A stretch of 64,000 bases of DNA from Pseudomonas wayambapalatensis (lineage in GTDB: Bacteria; Pseudomonadota; Gammaproteobacteria; Pseudomonadales; Pseudomonadaceae): NCBI GenBank assembly GCA_014268975.2, contig CP077096.1, positions 491,001 through 555,000 on the forward strand, in the 5' to 3' direction. Each line of letters starts with the position of its first letter. Positions within the stretch are counted from its first letter, which is position 1. Of the stretch, positions 46,144 through 55,403 are shown piece by piece. The translations under genes were made by a program, and so were the position numbers. Under the pieces are notes generated by a model. That model worked only from the letters and a program-made list of their open reading frames with translations, had not been told where the DNA came from and ran no database searches.

Positions 46144-46655
46144 GCGCGTCTCCGGCGATCGGCGGGGGCCACGTGCACTTGGCCGGACTCCAGGTCCAGG
46201 TCGGTCTGCAGCAGCAATGGCAAGGCCGCAGGCTGGGCCCAGAGATCGCCTTCGATCTCGAAGCTCAGGGCGTTGGCGTTCATTTCGCCGGGCGCGACCA
46301 GGGCCCGCACCTTGAGAGTGTGGGCGAGGATGCGTGGTTCGTAGGTGGCGATGGCCTGGTGAATGATGCGCTCCAGGGCCAGCAGGTCGATGTTCGACGC
46401 GCAGTTGCCGGCCAGGGCGGGCAGGCCGTAGTTGATCACCGAGGTGCCTGCGGGGGTATCCAGGGTGCGGGTGCTGTCGAGCAGCGATGTGGTATTGAGC
46501 AGCCAGGCCAGGTCGCGCAGCACCGAAGCCTTGAGCTGTTGTAGCGACAGCACGCGCTTGTCCGGGGCCTCCTGCGGGTTGCCGGGGTCGTCGTCGGTCA
46601 GACGATCCAGCAGCGAGGGTTGCAGGCGGTCACGGGCGGCGATGTCGGCTACCAC
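46140..46655 (-). CDS. tssE: T6SS baseplate protein TssE (gp25-like)
   Basis: The product is 171 aa, starting at GTG 46655. The gp25 lysozyme-like fold is recognised by [44 protein letters not shown] and the [14 protein letters not shown] helix. It links the sheath to the baseplate. It begins 29 bp downstream of the right arm (46748-46767) of a strong inverted repeat lying between hcp and tssE, when read on the minus strand... the repeat's other arm (46686-46705) is 31 bp from the GTG. Confidence 0.92.
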   Translation of the reverse strand: MVADIAARDRLQPSLLDRLTDDDPGNPQEAPDKRVLSLQQLKASVLRDLAWLLNTTSLLDSTRTLDTPAGTSVINYGLPALAGNCASNIDLLALERIIHQAIATYEPRILAHTLKVRALVAPGEMNANALSFEIEGDLWAQPAALPLLLQTDLDLESGQVHVAPADRRRRA

Positions 46656-46685
46656 GGATGGATTCCTTCAAGGATTCGGGATCGT

Positions 46686-46767
46686 GTCGACTGCTTCGCG
46701 GGCAAGTCGCAGCGGCGAACCGCTGCTGCTACAAACGAGGAGCGGAATTGCCCGCGAAGCAGTCGAC
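46686..46767. repeat. Long hairpin between hcp and tssE
   Basis: A perfect 20-bp inverted repeat has arms GTCGACTGCTTCGCGGGCAA at 46686-46705 and its complement at 46748-46767. A second stem, GCAGCGG-CGAA-CCGCTGC, is nested at 46709-46726. The REP-like core GCGGGCAA is in the arm. It begins 8 bp after the hcp stop on the coding strand. Confidence 0.85.
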
Positions 46768-46774
46768 GCCGCTA

Positions 46775-47263
46775 TCAGATCTTGACGTTCTGGCGCACGT
46801 TCCAGCCGTACTTGATCGCGCCGCCATCCTTGGTGCCGTCGGCCTTCTGCGGCTGATAGTCCACGGTGACCTTGGCGAAGTTCAGGGTGACGTTCTCGGT
46901 GAGGCGGTCATCGCTGCCCGAGCCGCCGGTGCTCAGCGAGCTGATGATCACCTCTTCGAGGTTGATGATCAGGTACTCGACCTGGCTCTCGCCACCGGCC
47001 TTGCGCACGGTCAGCTTGACCTTGTCGATGTGCTTGCCGCTGGAGCAGTGGGCCATCAGGTTGGGGCTGGACTTGTCCACGTACTTGGTGATCGACAGGT
47101 CCTGGATGTTGACCTTGCCGGAGCCGCCGCCCCCGCCCATGTGCATGTTGCCGGACTGGGACATGCCCCAGCTCCAGTTCAGCACGTCGATTTCGTCCTT
47201 GTGGGCCTTGTCCGCGGACTCGCCCTTGATGTCGCCGATCTTGATGAAAATATCTACAGCCAT
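46775..47263 (-). CDS. hcp: T6SS tube protein Hcp (TssD)
   Basis: The product is 162 aa. It opens MAVDIFIKIGDIKGESADKAH, with LNWSWGMSQSGNMHMGGGGGSG, VNIQDLSITKYVDKSSP and VRKAGGESQVEYLIINLEEV, all diagnostic. Hexameric rings stack to form the inner tube and can carry small effectors. Hairpins flank it on both sides, which fits its need for more copies than its neighbours. Confidence 0.96.
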   Translation of the reverse strand: MAVDIFIKIGDIKGESADKAHKDEIDVLNWSWGMSQSGNMHMGGGGGSGKVNIQDLSITKYVDKSSPNLMAHCSSGKHIDKVKLTVRKAGGESQVEYLIINLEEVIISSLSTGGSGSDDRLTENVTLNFAKVTVDYQPQKADGTKDGGAIKYGWNVRQNVKI

Positions 47264-47301
47264 GATGTCCTCGGTATTTCGCGTCGGTTGGCGGTTCTAT
47301 C

Positions 47302-47318
47302 GGGGCTGCTGCGCAGCC
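47302..47318. repeat. Hairpin between tssC and hcp
   Basis: GGGCTGC-TGC-GCAGCCC is a perfect 7-bp stem in the 88-bp tssC-hcp gap, just upstream of hcp on the coding strand. Confidence 0.6.
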
Positions 47319-47351
47319 CATCGCGGGGCGCGCAGCGGCCCCGGTTCAGGC

Positions 47352-48845
47352 TCAGGCCCCTTTGGCCGAAGGCAGCTTCGAGACCAGGCGCAACGACACG
47401 GTCAGCCCTTCGAGCTGGTAGTGCGGGCGCAGGTAGAAGCGCGAGTTGTAGTAGCCAGGGTTGCCCTCGACTTCCTCCACCACCACTTCGGCCGCAGCCA
47501 GCGGATGTTGGGCCTTGGTGGTCTCGCTGGAGTGCGCCGGGTCACCGTCGACGTAGTTCAGGATCCAGTCCTGCAGCCAGCGCTGCATCTCGTCCTTTTC
47601 CTTGAACGAGCCGATCTTGTCGCGAACGATGCACTTCAGGTAATGGGCGAAGCGGCAGGTGGCGAACAGGTACGGCAGGCGGGCGGCCAGGTTGGCGTTG
47701 GCGGTGGCGTCCGGGTCGTCGTACTCAGCCGGTTTTTGCAGCGACTGGGCGCCGATGAACGCGGCGAAGTCGGTGTTCTTCTTGTGCAGCAATGGCATGA
47801 AGCCGTTCTTCGCCAGCTCCGCCTCGCGGCGGTCGGAAATGGCGATCTCGGTCGGGCACTTCATGTCCACGCCACCGTCATCGGTGGGGAAGGTGTGCGC
47901 CGGCAGGCCTTGCACTTCACCGCCCGACTCCACGCCGCGGATGCGCGAGCACCAGCCGAAATGCTTGAACGAGCGATTGATGTTCACCGCCATGGCATAG
48001 GCCGCGTTGGCCCAGGTGTACTTGCTGCTGTCGGCGCCGTCGGTGTCTTCCTCGAAGGCGAAGGCCTCGACCGGGTCGGTCTTGGCGCCATAGGGCAGGC
48101 GTGCCAGGAAGCGCGGCATGGTCAGGCCGATGTAGCGCGAGTCTTCCGATTCGCGCAGCGAACGCCAGCCGGCGTATTCCGGGGTGGTGAAGATCTTGGT
48201 CAGGTCACGCGGGTTGGACAGCTCCTGCCACGAACCCATGCCCATCACGGTTGGCGACGCCGCGGCGATGAAGGGGGCATGCATCGACGCACAGACCTTG
48301 GACATCTCGCCCAGCAGCTCGACATCCGGAGGCGACTGATCGAAGTAGTAGTCGCCCACCAGGCAGCCGTAGGGCTCGCCGCCGAACTGGCCGTACTCTT
48401 CTTCGTAGAGCTTCTTGAACACCGGGCTCTGGTCCCAGGCGGTGCCCTTGAACTTCTTTAGGGTCTTGTGCAGGTCGGTCTTGGAGATGTTGAGCACTCG
48501 AATCTTCAGTTGCTCGTCGCTCTCGGTGTTGTTGACCAGGTAGTGCAGGCCGCGCCACGCGCTTTCCAGCTTCTGGAAGTCATCGTGGTGGATGATCTGG
48601 TTGACCTGTGCGGTGAGCTTGGCGTCGATGGCGGCGATGATCTGCTCGATCGAGCCGATGGCGTCGTTGGAGACCAGGTTGGTCTGCGCCAGGGCTTGCT
48701 CGGCGAGGGTGCGCACGGCGCTTTCGACAGCTTCCTTGGCGCGCTCGGTCTTGGGTTTGAATTCCTGCAGCAGCAGGTTGGCGAACTCGCTGGCCTGCTC
48801 GGTGGCGGCCGGCTGGGCCTGGGTATCGCGCAATGGATCGGTCAT
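47352..48845 (-). CDS. tssC: T6SS sheath large subunit TssC (VipB)
   Basis: The product is 497 aa from ATG 48845, with GAGGAG upstream; the open frame to 48953 is not used. Markers are ESAWRGLHYLVNNTE, VGDYYFDQSPPDVELL, NPRDLTKIFTTPEYAGWRSLRESEDSRYIGL (three blocks in series) and FATCRFAHYLKCIVRDK. It polymerises with TssB into the contractile sheath; its N-terminal helix is the ClpV target. It lies 10 bp after tssB. Confidence 0.96.
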   Translation of the reverse strand: MTDPLRDTQAQPAATEQASEFANLLLQEFKPKTERAKEAVESAVRTLAEQALAQTNLVSNDAIGSIEQIIAAIDAKLTAQVNQIIHHDDFQKLESAWRGLHYLVNNTESDEQLKIRVLNISKTDLHKTLKKFKGTAWDQSPVFKKLYEEEYGQFGGEPYGCLVGDYYFDQSPPDVELLGEMSKVCASMHAPFIAAASPTVMGMGSWQELSNPRDLTKIFTTPEYAGWRSLRESEDSRYIGLTMPRFLARLPYGAKTDPVEAFAFEEDTDGADSSKYTWANAAYAMAVNINRSFKHFGWCSRIRGVESGGEVQGLPAHTFPTDDGGVDMKCPTEIAISDRREAELAKNGFMPLLHKKNTDFAAFIGAQSLQKPAEYDDPDATANANLAARLPYLFATCRFAHYLKCIVRDKIGSFKEKDEMQRWLQDWILNYVDGDPAHSSETTKAQHPLAAAEVVVEEVEGNPGYYNSRFYLRPHYQLEGLTVSLRLVSKLPSAKGA

Positions 48846-48855
48846 GGCGGGCTCC

Positions 48856-49371
48856 TCAGGCGCTCGGCTCGTTGTCGGAAGGTTTCGGGGCGCTGGCCAG
48901 GGCCTGCAGCAGGGCAGGGTCCTTGATGGCCTTGAGGATGATGTCCTCGGCACCGGTCTTGCCGTCCATGTAGGTCAGCAGGTTGGCCAGTTGGGTACGC
49001 GCCTCGAGCAGCTGGTTCAGGGCATCGACCTTGCGCGCCACGGCGGCCGGGCTGAAGTCGTCCATGCTCTCGAAGGTGATGTCCAGGCTCAGGTTGCCTT
49101 CGCCGGTCAACTCGTTGGGGACGTTGAATGCCACGCGTGGCTTCATCGCCTTGAGGCGCGAGTCGAAGTTGTCGACATCGACTTCCAGGAACTTGCGGTC
49201 GGCCACCGCGGGCAGTGGCTCGGCGGGCTTGCCGGCGAGGTCCGAGAGCACGCCCATGACGAAGGGCAACTGGACCTTCTTCTCGGCGCCATACAGTTCG
49301 ACGTCGTACTCGATCTGCACTCGCGGCGCGCGGTTGCGCGCGATGAATTTCTGGGAGCTGTCTTTGGCCAC
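48856..49371 (-). CDS. tssB: T6SS sheath small subunit TssB (VipA)
   Basis: The product is 171 aa. It opens MAKDSSQKFIARNRAPRVQI, with YGAEKKVQLPFVMGVLSDLAG, FLEVDVDNFDSRLKAMKPR and FESMDDFSPAAVARKV, the standard TssB blocks. It pairs with TssC to build the sheath. AGGAGG lies just before the ATG. Confidence 0.96.
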   Translation of the reverse strand: MAKDSSQKFIARNRAPRVQIEYDVELYGAEKKVQLPFVMGVLSDLAGKPAEPLPAVADRKFLEVDVDNFDSRLKAMKPRVAFNVPNELTGEGNLSLDITFESMDDFSPAAVARKVDALNQLLEARTQLANLLTYMDGKTGAEDIILKAIKDPALLQALASAPKPSDNEPSA

Positions 49372-49428
49372 GTGGTTCCTCCTGGTCGCCGCTGGGGGCG
49401 CTGTCGTTCGTTGCGGCTGTCGGTGGTA

Positions 49429-50466
49429 TCAGTCGTCCTGGGGCCCGCGCAGGTTCTCGAACTGCGAAAGGCCATCGGGAATCAGGTCGCGCACGATGGT
49501 CGCGAAGTCGGCGTTGACCAGGTTTTTCGCCCGGCGCAGCAGCACCGGCAGCGGGCTGGAAGGCTCGTGACGGGCGTAGTACTGGAGCAGACGCTCGAGG
49601 CTTTGCTGAACTTCGTCGCGGCTGCTGATTTCGCCGGGGCGCACGGCGGGGCGAGCGGTCGCGGCGACGGCAGCGGGTGCCGAAGGGGCATCGTCGAGGC
49701 TGTCCTGCTGCGGCTGTTCGTCTGGCGCGGCTGACGGCGAGCCCCCAGGGGCGTAATCGGCAAGTACCTGTTGCGCCAGGCGCAACGGCTGTTTGAGTGC
49801 GGACAGATCGACGCCACTGGCCGAGCCGACCTGGTCGCTGACCCGGCGCTCGATCGCTTCGCAGGCCTCGCGGGCCAGGTTCAGGGCCTGGCGAGTCTGT
49901 TCGAGTTCATCGGCGTCGGCATCGCGCAGGGCTGCGGCCAGCGCCTCGACGCTCAGTGTCTCGCTGGCGAAATGCTGCAGGCCGGCGGCGTGCAGGGCGG
50001 CACGCAAGGTGATCGGGCCAAAGGCGCGCGAGCGCGCCAGCACGGCATCGCGCAGCAGGGCGATGTTGGCTTCGCACGTCAGGCCGGTCAGTGCGTTGAT
50101 GCGCACGGTCGGGTCGTTGTCGTCGGAGGCGTCGAGCTGCGGATGCAGGTGCAGCCAGTATTCGCCGAGCAGGTCGCGGATCAGTTCCAGGCTGGCGGCG
50201 AGGCCGGCGAAGCCGTGCAGCGCGAGGTTGGCCTGCACCAGGAAGTGGGTGATGCGCAGGTCCTTGCTGCGCTGCAGCAAGCTGGCGCAGGACTGTTCGA
50301 TCGCTCGCCACTCGGGGGGCTCGGCCGCCTGTACTGCATCGCCCATGACCCGTTCCGGACGCCCTTGGGCATCGCGTTCGAGTTGCAGGAAGTCCGCGTC
50401 ATATTCGAGATCTTCACCGCAGGGGAAGTCATCGGAAACAGCGGCGAGCAGCAGCGGTGAGTTCAC
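49429..50466 (-). CDS. tssA: T6SS assembly protein TssA (ImpA family)
   Basis: The product is 345 aa, starting at GTG 50466. The ImpA-N domain (about 5-130) contains PCGEDLEYDADFLQLERDAQG and DLRITHFLVQANLALHGFAGL. A variable Ala/Pro-rich linker follows. The C-terminus (SLERLLQYYARHEPSSPLP, LLRRAKNLVNADFATIV) is that of short TssA proteins. TssA starts baseplate and sheath assembly. It is the first gene of the minus-strand operon, 395 bp from the divergent fha gene. Confidence 0.93.
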   Translation of the reverse strand: MNSPLLLAAVSDDFPCGEDLEYDADFLQLERDAQGRPERVMGDAVQAAEPPEWRAIEQSCASLLQRSKDLRITHFLVQANLALHGFAGLAASLELIRDLLGEYWLHLHPQLDASDDNDPTVRINALTGLTCEANIALLRDAVLARSRAFGPITLRAALHAAGLQHFASETLSVEALAAALRDADADELEQTRQALNLAREACEAIERRVSDQVGSASGVDLSALKQPLRLAQQVLADYAPGGSPSAAPDEQPQQDSLDDAPSAPAAVAATARPAVRPGEISSRDEVQQSLERLLQYYARHEPSSPLPVLLRRAKNLVNADFATIVRDLIPDGLSQFENLRGPQDD

Positions 50467-50861
50467 CAGGAATCGATCTCCATATCGGCCCGTGGCGGGG
50501 CTTTAGTTGCGCGAAGTTGCAAGTGTGAACTGGCGCACAAAACTTGTAGAAGAGCGGGCGGTTGATATCGCTGTGATATCAGTGGCCGGCTCCAAAGTTG
50601 CGCATTTATGGTTTATTTCCAAAATGCTGTCAAGGTAAGCTACCCGCCCTCGAGTGGAGGTGTGACCGAGTCTGCAGCTTTGAAGGCCCACCTGTCGGAT
50701 GCCATCAAAGTGCCTTGCTGTTGTGGTTAAATTCGCCGATATGCCGCGATAAAACAGTGATGCATGTTATTTAACTCATTGTTTTTTAAGGAATTATTGG
50801 CGATTTTCGCTATCCACTCATTTGAATGGAATCACGAGTCATATTATATGCAGGAGGAGTG
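50467..50861. promoter_or_regulatory. Divergent control region of the two T6SS operons
   Basis: This is a 395-bp gap without a supported gene, clearly more AT-rich than its surroundings, especially 50750-50850. It must hold promoters for tssA (minus) and fha (plus). GGA triplets occur at 50828 and at AGGAGG (50852-50857), the fha ribosome site, so RsmA/CsrA control is possible. No convincing sigma-54 -24/-12 pair was found by eye. Confidence 0.55.
50563..50581. promoter_or_regulatory. Inverted repeat, possible operator
   Basis: TGATATC-GCTGT-GATATCA is a perfect 7-5-7 inverted repeat about 100 bp upstream of tssA. It is centred in the divergent region and suits a dimeric regulator; the binder is unknown. 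Confidence 0.45.
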
Positions 50862-52193
50862 ATGGCACTTTGCCTAACTATCACTAGTTATCACAAGATA
50901 ACTCCGGGGCAATGCGCGGAGATGATTGTGGAAACTGGTGCCGTCACCATCGGGCGAAGTCCAAACAATGATTGGGTGTTGCCGGATCCAGAGCGGTTGG
51001 TGTCGTCCAATCATTGCGTCATCCAGTTTCGGGATGGCCGTTATTACCTGACCGATAACAGCACCAACGGTGTGGAGCTGGTACACGCTGGCGTGCGCAT
51101 GCGCCGAGGAAACAGCGAGCCATTGATGGATGGCGAAGTTATCCGGATTGGTGAGTACGAGATTCAGGCACGCATAGATTCAGGATTCTCGCTGGAGGAG
51201 AACCGCCAGCCTGGCGCGCAGAGCTTCGAGGCGTTGATGGCCCACCAGGCGACGCCCGCCGAGCCCCCCCTTGCACCCGCGCCGGCTGCTTTCCTGCAGG
51301 GGGCTTCGAGCCACGACACACTGCCCGACATCTTCGATTTCCTCGGCCCTGCCAGCGTGCCGACGGCGAGCCAACCTGACCATGTTCCGGCCCAGCAGCA
51401 TGACTTTCGTCCGCCCGCACCGGTCCCCGCCGCCGCGCCACCTGCCTCACCGGCCCCCGGCGTGATACCGGCGGACTGGAACCTGTTCGACGAGGCGCCG
51501 GCCTCCAGCCCCCTGTCTGCCCACGAGCCGATGACGCCTGTTGCCGCAGTGCCTCCACCGCCTGCGCCCGTTCCCGCACCGCCCACCCCCCAGGCCATGC
51601 CCGACCAGGCGTTGCTGCAGGCCTTCCTGCGCGGCGCGGGCATCGAGCACCTGCGCATCGACGCTGGCGATGCCGCAGCGCAGATGGAGGCGGTGGGCCG
51701 CAGCTACCGCCTGATGGTCGAGGGCCTGATCGATGTGCTGCGCGCACGCAGCAGCCTCAAGGGCGAGTTCCGCATGCAGCAGACCACCATCGCGCCGGTG
51801 CAGAACAACCCGCTGAAATTCGCCCCCAATGCCGACGAGGCGCTGTTGCTGCTGCTGCGCCAGGGCAACCAGGCGTTCATGTCCGCCGACCAGGCGGTAC
51901 GCGACAGTTTCGATGACCTGCGTGCCCACCAGTTGGCCGTCATGGCCGGGGTCGAGGCGGCGATCAAGCACGTGCTGACGTGTTTCGAGCCCGCCCGTCT
52001 GGAGGCTCGCCTGGCCCCGGCAACGGGCCTGGCGAAGGTGTTCGGTGGCTCGCGCCAGGCCCATTGCTGGCAGCAGTTCACCGAGCTGTACGGGCAGATA
52101 TCACGTGAAGCCCAGGACGATTTCCAGGACTTGTTCGGCCGCGAGTTCAGCCGCGCCTACGAGGCCCACAACGCCCGACTGCAACGCTCTTGA
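50862..52193 (+). CDS. tagH: T6SS FHA-domain protein Fha (TagH)
   Basis: The product is 443 aa from ATG 50862, with AGGAGG at 50852-50857. The FHA domain (about 15-105) has the phospho-threonine site VTIGRSPNNDWVLPD, SSNHCVIQF and LTDNSTNGVEL. A long Pro/Ala-rich linker (about 145-270) follows. The conserved T6SS-FHA C-terminal domain (about 275-440) contains YRLMVEGLIDVLRARSSLKGEFR and FQDLFGREFSRAYE. Its homologue Fha1 is the PpkA substrate that switches on assembly. It is the first gene of the plus-strand operon. Confidence 0.93.
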   Translation: MALCLTITSYHKITPGQCAEMIVETGAVTIGRSPNNDWVLPDPERLVSSNHCVIQFRDGRYYLTDNSTNGVELVHAGVRMRRGNSEPLMDGEVIRIGEYEIQARIDSGFSLEENRQPGAQSFEALMAHQATPAEPPLAPAPAAFLQGASSHDTLPDIFDFLGPASVPTASQPDHVPAQQHDFRPPAPVPAAAPPASPAPGVIPADWNLFDEAPASSPLSAHEPMTPVAAVPPPPAPVPAPPTPQAMPDQALLQAFLRGAGIEHLRIDAGDAAAQMEAVGRSYRLMVEGLIDVLRARSSLKGEFRMQQTTIAPVQNNPLKFAPNADEALLLLLRQGNQAFMSADQAVRDSFDDLRAHQLAVMAGVEAAIKHVLTCFEPARLEARLAPATGLAKVFGGSRQAHCWQQFTELYGQISREAQDDFQDLFGREFSRAYEAHNARLQRS

Positions 52194-52241
52194 GACTGAT
52201 GCTCAAGGCAGGAAGAACACCAATACGTCATGAGGACGAGG

Positions 52242-52739
52242 ATGAGTGCAACAAGACTGATCGCAGCCCTGGCCTTCGTGCTGCTCAGTGCCTGCAGCAA
52301 GGATGCGCCGGTCGTACCGAGTTCGGACGCTGAGCCGGCAGTGCCGGGCGTCACCCTGTACTTCAGTGCCGCCGCTGGGCTCAACCCCGGCGCCGATGGC
52401 ACACCAGCGCCTGTGCGGGTGCGCATCTACGAACTGAAGAATGCCGCCGCCTTCGAGCGCGCCGATTACTTCGCCCTGGCCGAACGGGCCCAGGACACCC
52501 TCGGCGCCGACCTGATCGACCAGGACGAAGTGCTGCTGCAGCCCGGCCGTCAACTGCACCTGGACCGCCCGCTGAACCCGGCCACGCGCCAGGTCGGCCT
52601 GGTGGTCGGCTACCGCGAGATCGACCAGGCGCAGTGGCGCAGCGTGCTCGCGGTGCCACCTCGCGACTATCAGATCAGCCTCGATGTGCGCGCCGTGCGC
52701 AGCGCCGTGGCCACCCCACAACCTGTGCCTGGCCACTAG
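52242..52739 (+). CDS. tssJ: T6SS outer-membrane lipoprotein TssJ
   Basis: The product is 165 aa from ATG 52242 (GAGG 6 bases upstream); ATG 52230 is an alternative. The lipobox is LLSAC, with the lipidated Cys about 18 residues in. The mature transthyretin-like fold has VTLYFSAAAGLNP, VRVRIYELKNAAAFERADYFAL and QPGRQLHLD. It anchors TssM to the outer membrane. It lies 48 bp after fha and 15 bp before tssK. Confidence 0.93.
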   Translation: MSATRLIAALAFVLLSACSKDAPVVPSSDAEPAVPGVTLYFSAAAGLNPGADGTPAPVRVRIYELKNAAAFERADYFALAERAQDTLGADLIDQDEVLLQPGRQLHLDRPLNPATRQVGLVVGYREIDQAQWRSVLAVPPRDYQISLDVRAVRSAVATPQPVPGH

Positions 52740-52754
52740 GCAAACGGAGAACCC

Positions 52755-54089
52755 ATGTCCTGGAACAATCGCGTGGTCTGGTCGGAAGGCATGTTCATCA
52801 CGACCCAGCACTTCCAGCAGCACGACCGCTATCTGGAAAACTTCATCGATGCCCGCAGCCGCCCGCTGTCGAGCGCGGCCTGGGGCTTTTCCGAGCTGCT
52901 GGTCGACCAGGGCCTGCTGGCCCAGGGCACGCTGGCGATCCTCAGTGCCCGTGGCCTGCTGCCGGACGGCACCCCCTTCGACATTCCCCGCGATGACCTG
53001 CCACCGGCGCCTCTGGAAATTCCCGACGACCTGCGCGACGGGGTGATTCACCTGGGCTTGCCGCTCAAGCGTGCCGGTGCCCGCGACACCGTCGACGAAG
53101 GCGAGGCGCTGGACGGCGCGCGCTATGTGGCGCGGGTCAGCGAAGTGCGCGACGACAATGCGCCGTTCGAGAACCGCGCACCACTGGCTCTGGGTGGCCG
53201 CGCGCTGCGCCTGCTGCGTGAGGAAGATGGCCTCGGCGATTTCGCCGCGCTGGGTGTGGTGCGCATTCGTGAAAAACGTGCCGACCGGGCCTTGGTGCTG
53301 GACGACAGCTACATCCCGCCGCTGCTGGATGTGGCGGCCAGTAACCCGCTGTCGAATTTTCGCAGCGAGCTGCTGGGGCTGCTGCACCAGCGTGGCGAGG
53401 CACTGGCCGGGCGGGTGGTGGCCTCGGCCAATGGCGGTGCCTCGGAAATCGCCGACTTCATGCTGTTGCAACTGGTCAACCGCGCGCAGCCGTTGATCGA
53501 GCATCTCGGGCAGCTCAGCCCGCTGCACCCCGAACGGCTGTACAGCGAGCTGGTGGCGCTGGCGGGCGAGTTCGCCACCTTCACCCGCGAGGGCCGTCGC
53601 CCCGAGAGCTTCCCGGTGTACCAGCACGATGACCTCGCGGCGACCTTCCAGCCGCTGATGGCGTCGCTGCGTGAAGCGCTGTCGATGCTGATCGACAGCA
53701 AGGCGGTGGCCATTCCTATCGTCGAGAAAGCCTACGGCGTGCACGTGGCCATGCTCGCCGACCGCAGCCTGCTGGACAGCGCCAGTTTCATCCTCGTGGT
53801 GCGCGCCGACGTGCCAGGCGAGACCCTGCGCAGCCGCTTCGGCCAGCAGAGCAAGATCGGTTCGGTGGAGCACATCCGCGACCTGGTCAATCTGCAACTG
53901 CCAGGCATTGGCCTGCTGCCGTTGCCGGTGGCGCCGCGGCAGATTCCGTTCCATGCAGGTTCCACCTATTTCGAACTCGACCGCGGCAGCGAGCACTGGA
54001 AGCAGTTGCAACACTCGGGGGGCTTCGCCTTCTACGTCGCTGGCGAGTTCCCTGGCCTGAACCTGGCCTTCTGGGCCATTCGAGGATAA
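52755..54089 (+). CDS. tssK: T6SS baseplate-membrane connector TssK
   Basis: The product is 444 aa. It begins MSWNNRVVWSEGMFITTQHFQQHDRY (read in two blocks), the TssK hallmark. Further markers are SYIPPLLDVAASNPL, YSELVALAGEFATF and the C-terminal HAGSTYFELDRGSEHWKQL. TssK trimers join the wedge complex to TssL and TssM. It lies 6 bp before tssL. Confidence 0.96.
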   Translation: MSWNNRVVWSEGMFITTQHFQQHDRYLENFIDARSRPLSSAAWGFSELLVDQGLLAQGTLAILSARGLLPDGTPFDIPRDDLPPAPLEIPDDLRDGVIHLGLPLKRAGARDTVDEGEALDGARYVARVSEVRDDNAPFENRAPLALGGRALRLLREEDGLGDFAALGVVRIREKRADRALVLDDSYIPPLLDVAASNPLSNFRSELLGLLHQRGEALAGRVVASANGGASEIADFMLLQLVNRAQPLIEHLGQLSPLHPERLYSELVALAGEFATFTREGRRPESFPVYQHDDLAATFQPLMASLREALSMLIDSKAVAIPIVEKAYGVHVAMLADRSLLDSASFILVVRADVPGETLRSRFGQQSKIGSVEHIRDLVNLQLPGIGLLPLPVAPRQIPFHAGSTYFELDRGSEHWKQLQHSGGFAFYVAGEFPGLNLAFWAIRG

Positions 54090-54095
54090 GCCGCG

Positions 54096-55403
54096 ATGCA
54101 GCACGACGATCCGCAGGCCAACGACCGCACCCAGTTCATGCCTCGCCCAGGCGGACGAGGCCCGCAGCCGACGGCGACGCCCCAGGCCGCACCAGCGCCG
54201 CTGAACGTACCGGCCGAGCCGCTGGCACCAGGCCAGGGCGAGGGCCTCAATCCGCTGGAGCAGGCGGCCGGGCCCCTGCTGGCGTTGCTCACGCGCTTGC
54301 GCAATACCATCGCCCATCCAGCCCCGGCGAGCCTGCGTGCGCAACTGCTCGCCTACCTGCGCCAGTTCGAAGAGCGCGCCGAAGCCAGCGGTGTGCCGCG
54401 CAACGAGGTGCTGCTGGCGCGCTATGCCCTGTGCACCGCGCTCGATGAGGCCGTGCTCAGCACCCCCTGGGGCAGCAGCAGCGACTGGGGCAAGCAAAGC
54501 CTCTTGATCACCGTGCACAACGAAGCCTGGGGCGGCGAGAAGGTCTTCCAGTTGCTCGAACATTGCCTGCAGAGCCCGCGCGAACGCCTGAACCTGCTGG
54601 AGTTGCTGTACCTGTGCACCAGCCTCGGTTTCGAGGGCCGCTACCGGGTGATGAACGGTGGCCGAGCACAGCTCGAGGCACTGCGCGAGCGTACCGCCGC
54701 GGCCTTGCGCAGCGCGCGCGGCGAGATCGAACGCGAATTGTCACCGCACTGGCGCGGCGTTTCGGTCAGCCGCGATCGTCTGACCCAGTTCGTGCCGCCC
54801 TGGGTAGGGCTCGCGGTGGCCCTGGCCTTGCTGCTGCTGTTGCTGTTCGGTCTGCGCCTGAAGCTGGCCTCCGATGCAGAACCCGTATTTCGCGGCATCC
54901 ATGCCCTGGGTGAAATCCCGGTACAGGCGATGGACCGCCCGGTGGTGCAGCCCAAGCCGGTCGAGCGCCCGCGCCTGGCAGGTTTCCTCGCCGATGACAT
55001 CAAGGCCGGTCGGGTCGCGGTGGAGGATGCGGTCGATCGCTCGGTGGTGACCATTCGTGGCGATGAACTGTTCGCGTCTGCCAGCGCCAGTATCAAGGGC
55101 GATTTCGAGCCGCTGATGCTGCGTATCGCCGAGGCGATTTCCAAGGTGAAGGGCAACGTGCGCGTCACCGGCCACAGCGATAACCAGCGCATCGCCACGA
55201 TCCGCTTCCCCTCCAACTGGGCGCTGTCCCAGGCTCGCGCCGAAGAGGTCAAGGCAATGCTCGCCGCGCGCACCGGGCAGCCGCAGCGCTTCAGCGCGCA
55301 AGGCCTGAGCGACACCGAGCCGCTGGCCTCCAACGACACCGCACAAGGCCGGGCGAAGAATCGCCGGGTCGAAATCACCGTTCTGGCGGAGGGCGTCGAG
55401 TGA
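54096..55403 (+). CDS. tssL: T6SS inner-membrane protein TssL with OmpA-like domain
   Basis: The product is 435 aa. The cytoplasmic DotU domain (about 45-230) has LLARYALCTALDEAVLSTPWG and LLITVHNEAWGGEKVFQLLE. A single helix (about 233-254, GLAVALALLLLLLFGL) follows. The periplasmic OmpA-like domain (about 320-432) has ITGHSDN-type text (VTGHSDNQRI), LSQARAEEVKAML and GRAKNRRVEI for peptidoglycan binding. This extended TssL class anchors the complex to the wall itself. Its stop overlaps the tssM GTG. Confidence 0.95.
   Translation: MQHDDPQANDRTQFMPRPGGRGPQPTATPQAAPAPLNVPAEPLAPGQGEGLNPLEQAAGPLLALLTRLRNTIAHPAPASLRAQLLAYLRQFEERAEASGVPRNEVLLARYALCTALDEAVLSTPWGSSSDWGKQSLLITVHNEAWGGEKVFQLLEHCLQSPRERLNLLELLYLCTSLGFEGRYRVMNGGRAQLEALRERTAAALRSARGEIERELSPHWRGVSVSRDRLTQFVPPWVGLAVALALLLLLLFGLRLKLASDAEPVFRGIHALGEIPVQAMDRPVVQPKPVERPRLAGFLADDIKAGRVAVEDAVDRSVVTIRGDELFASASASIKGDFEPLMLRIAEAISKVKGNVRVTGHSDNQRIATIRFPSNWALSQARAEEVKAMLAARTGQPQRFSAQGLSDTEPLASNDTAQGRAKNRRVEITVLAEGVE

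Noticed and set aside
50531..50548. TGGCGCACAAAACTTGTA as a sigma-54 promoter
   Set aside because: The GG and GC elements are not 10 bp apart and the -12 element lacks GC.
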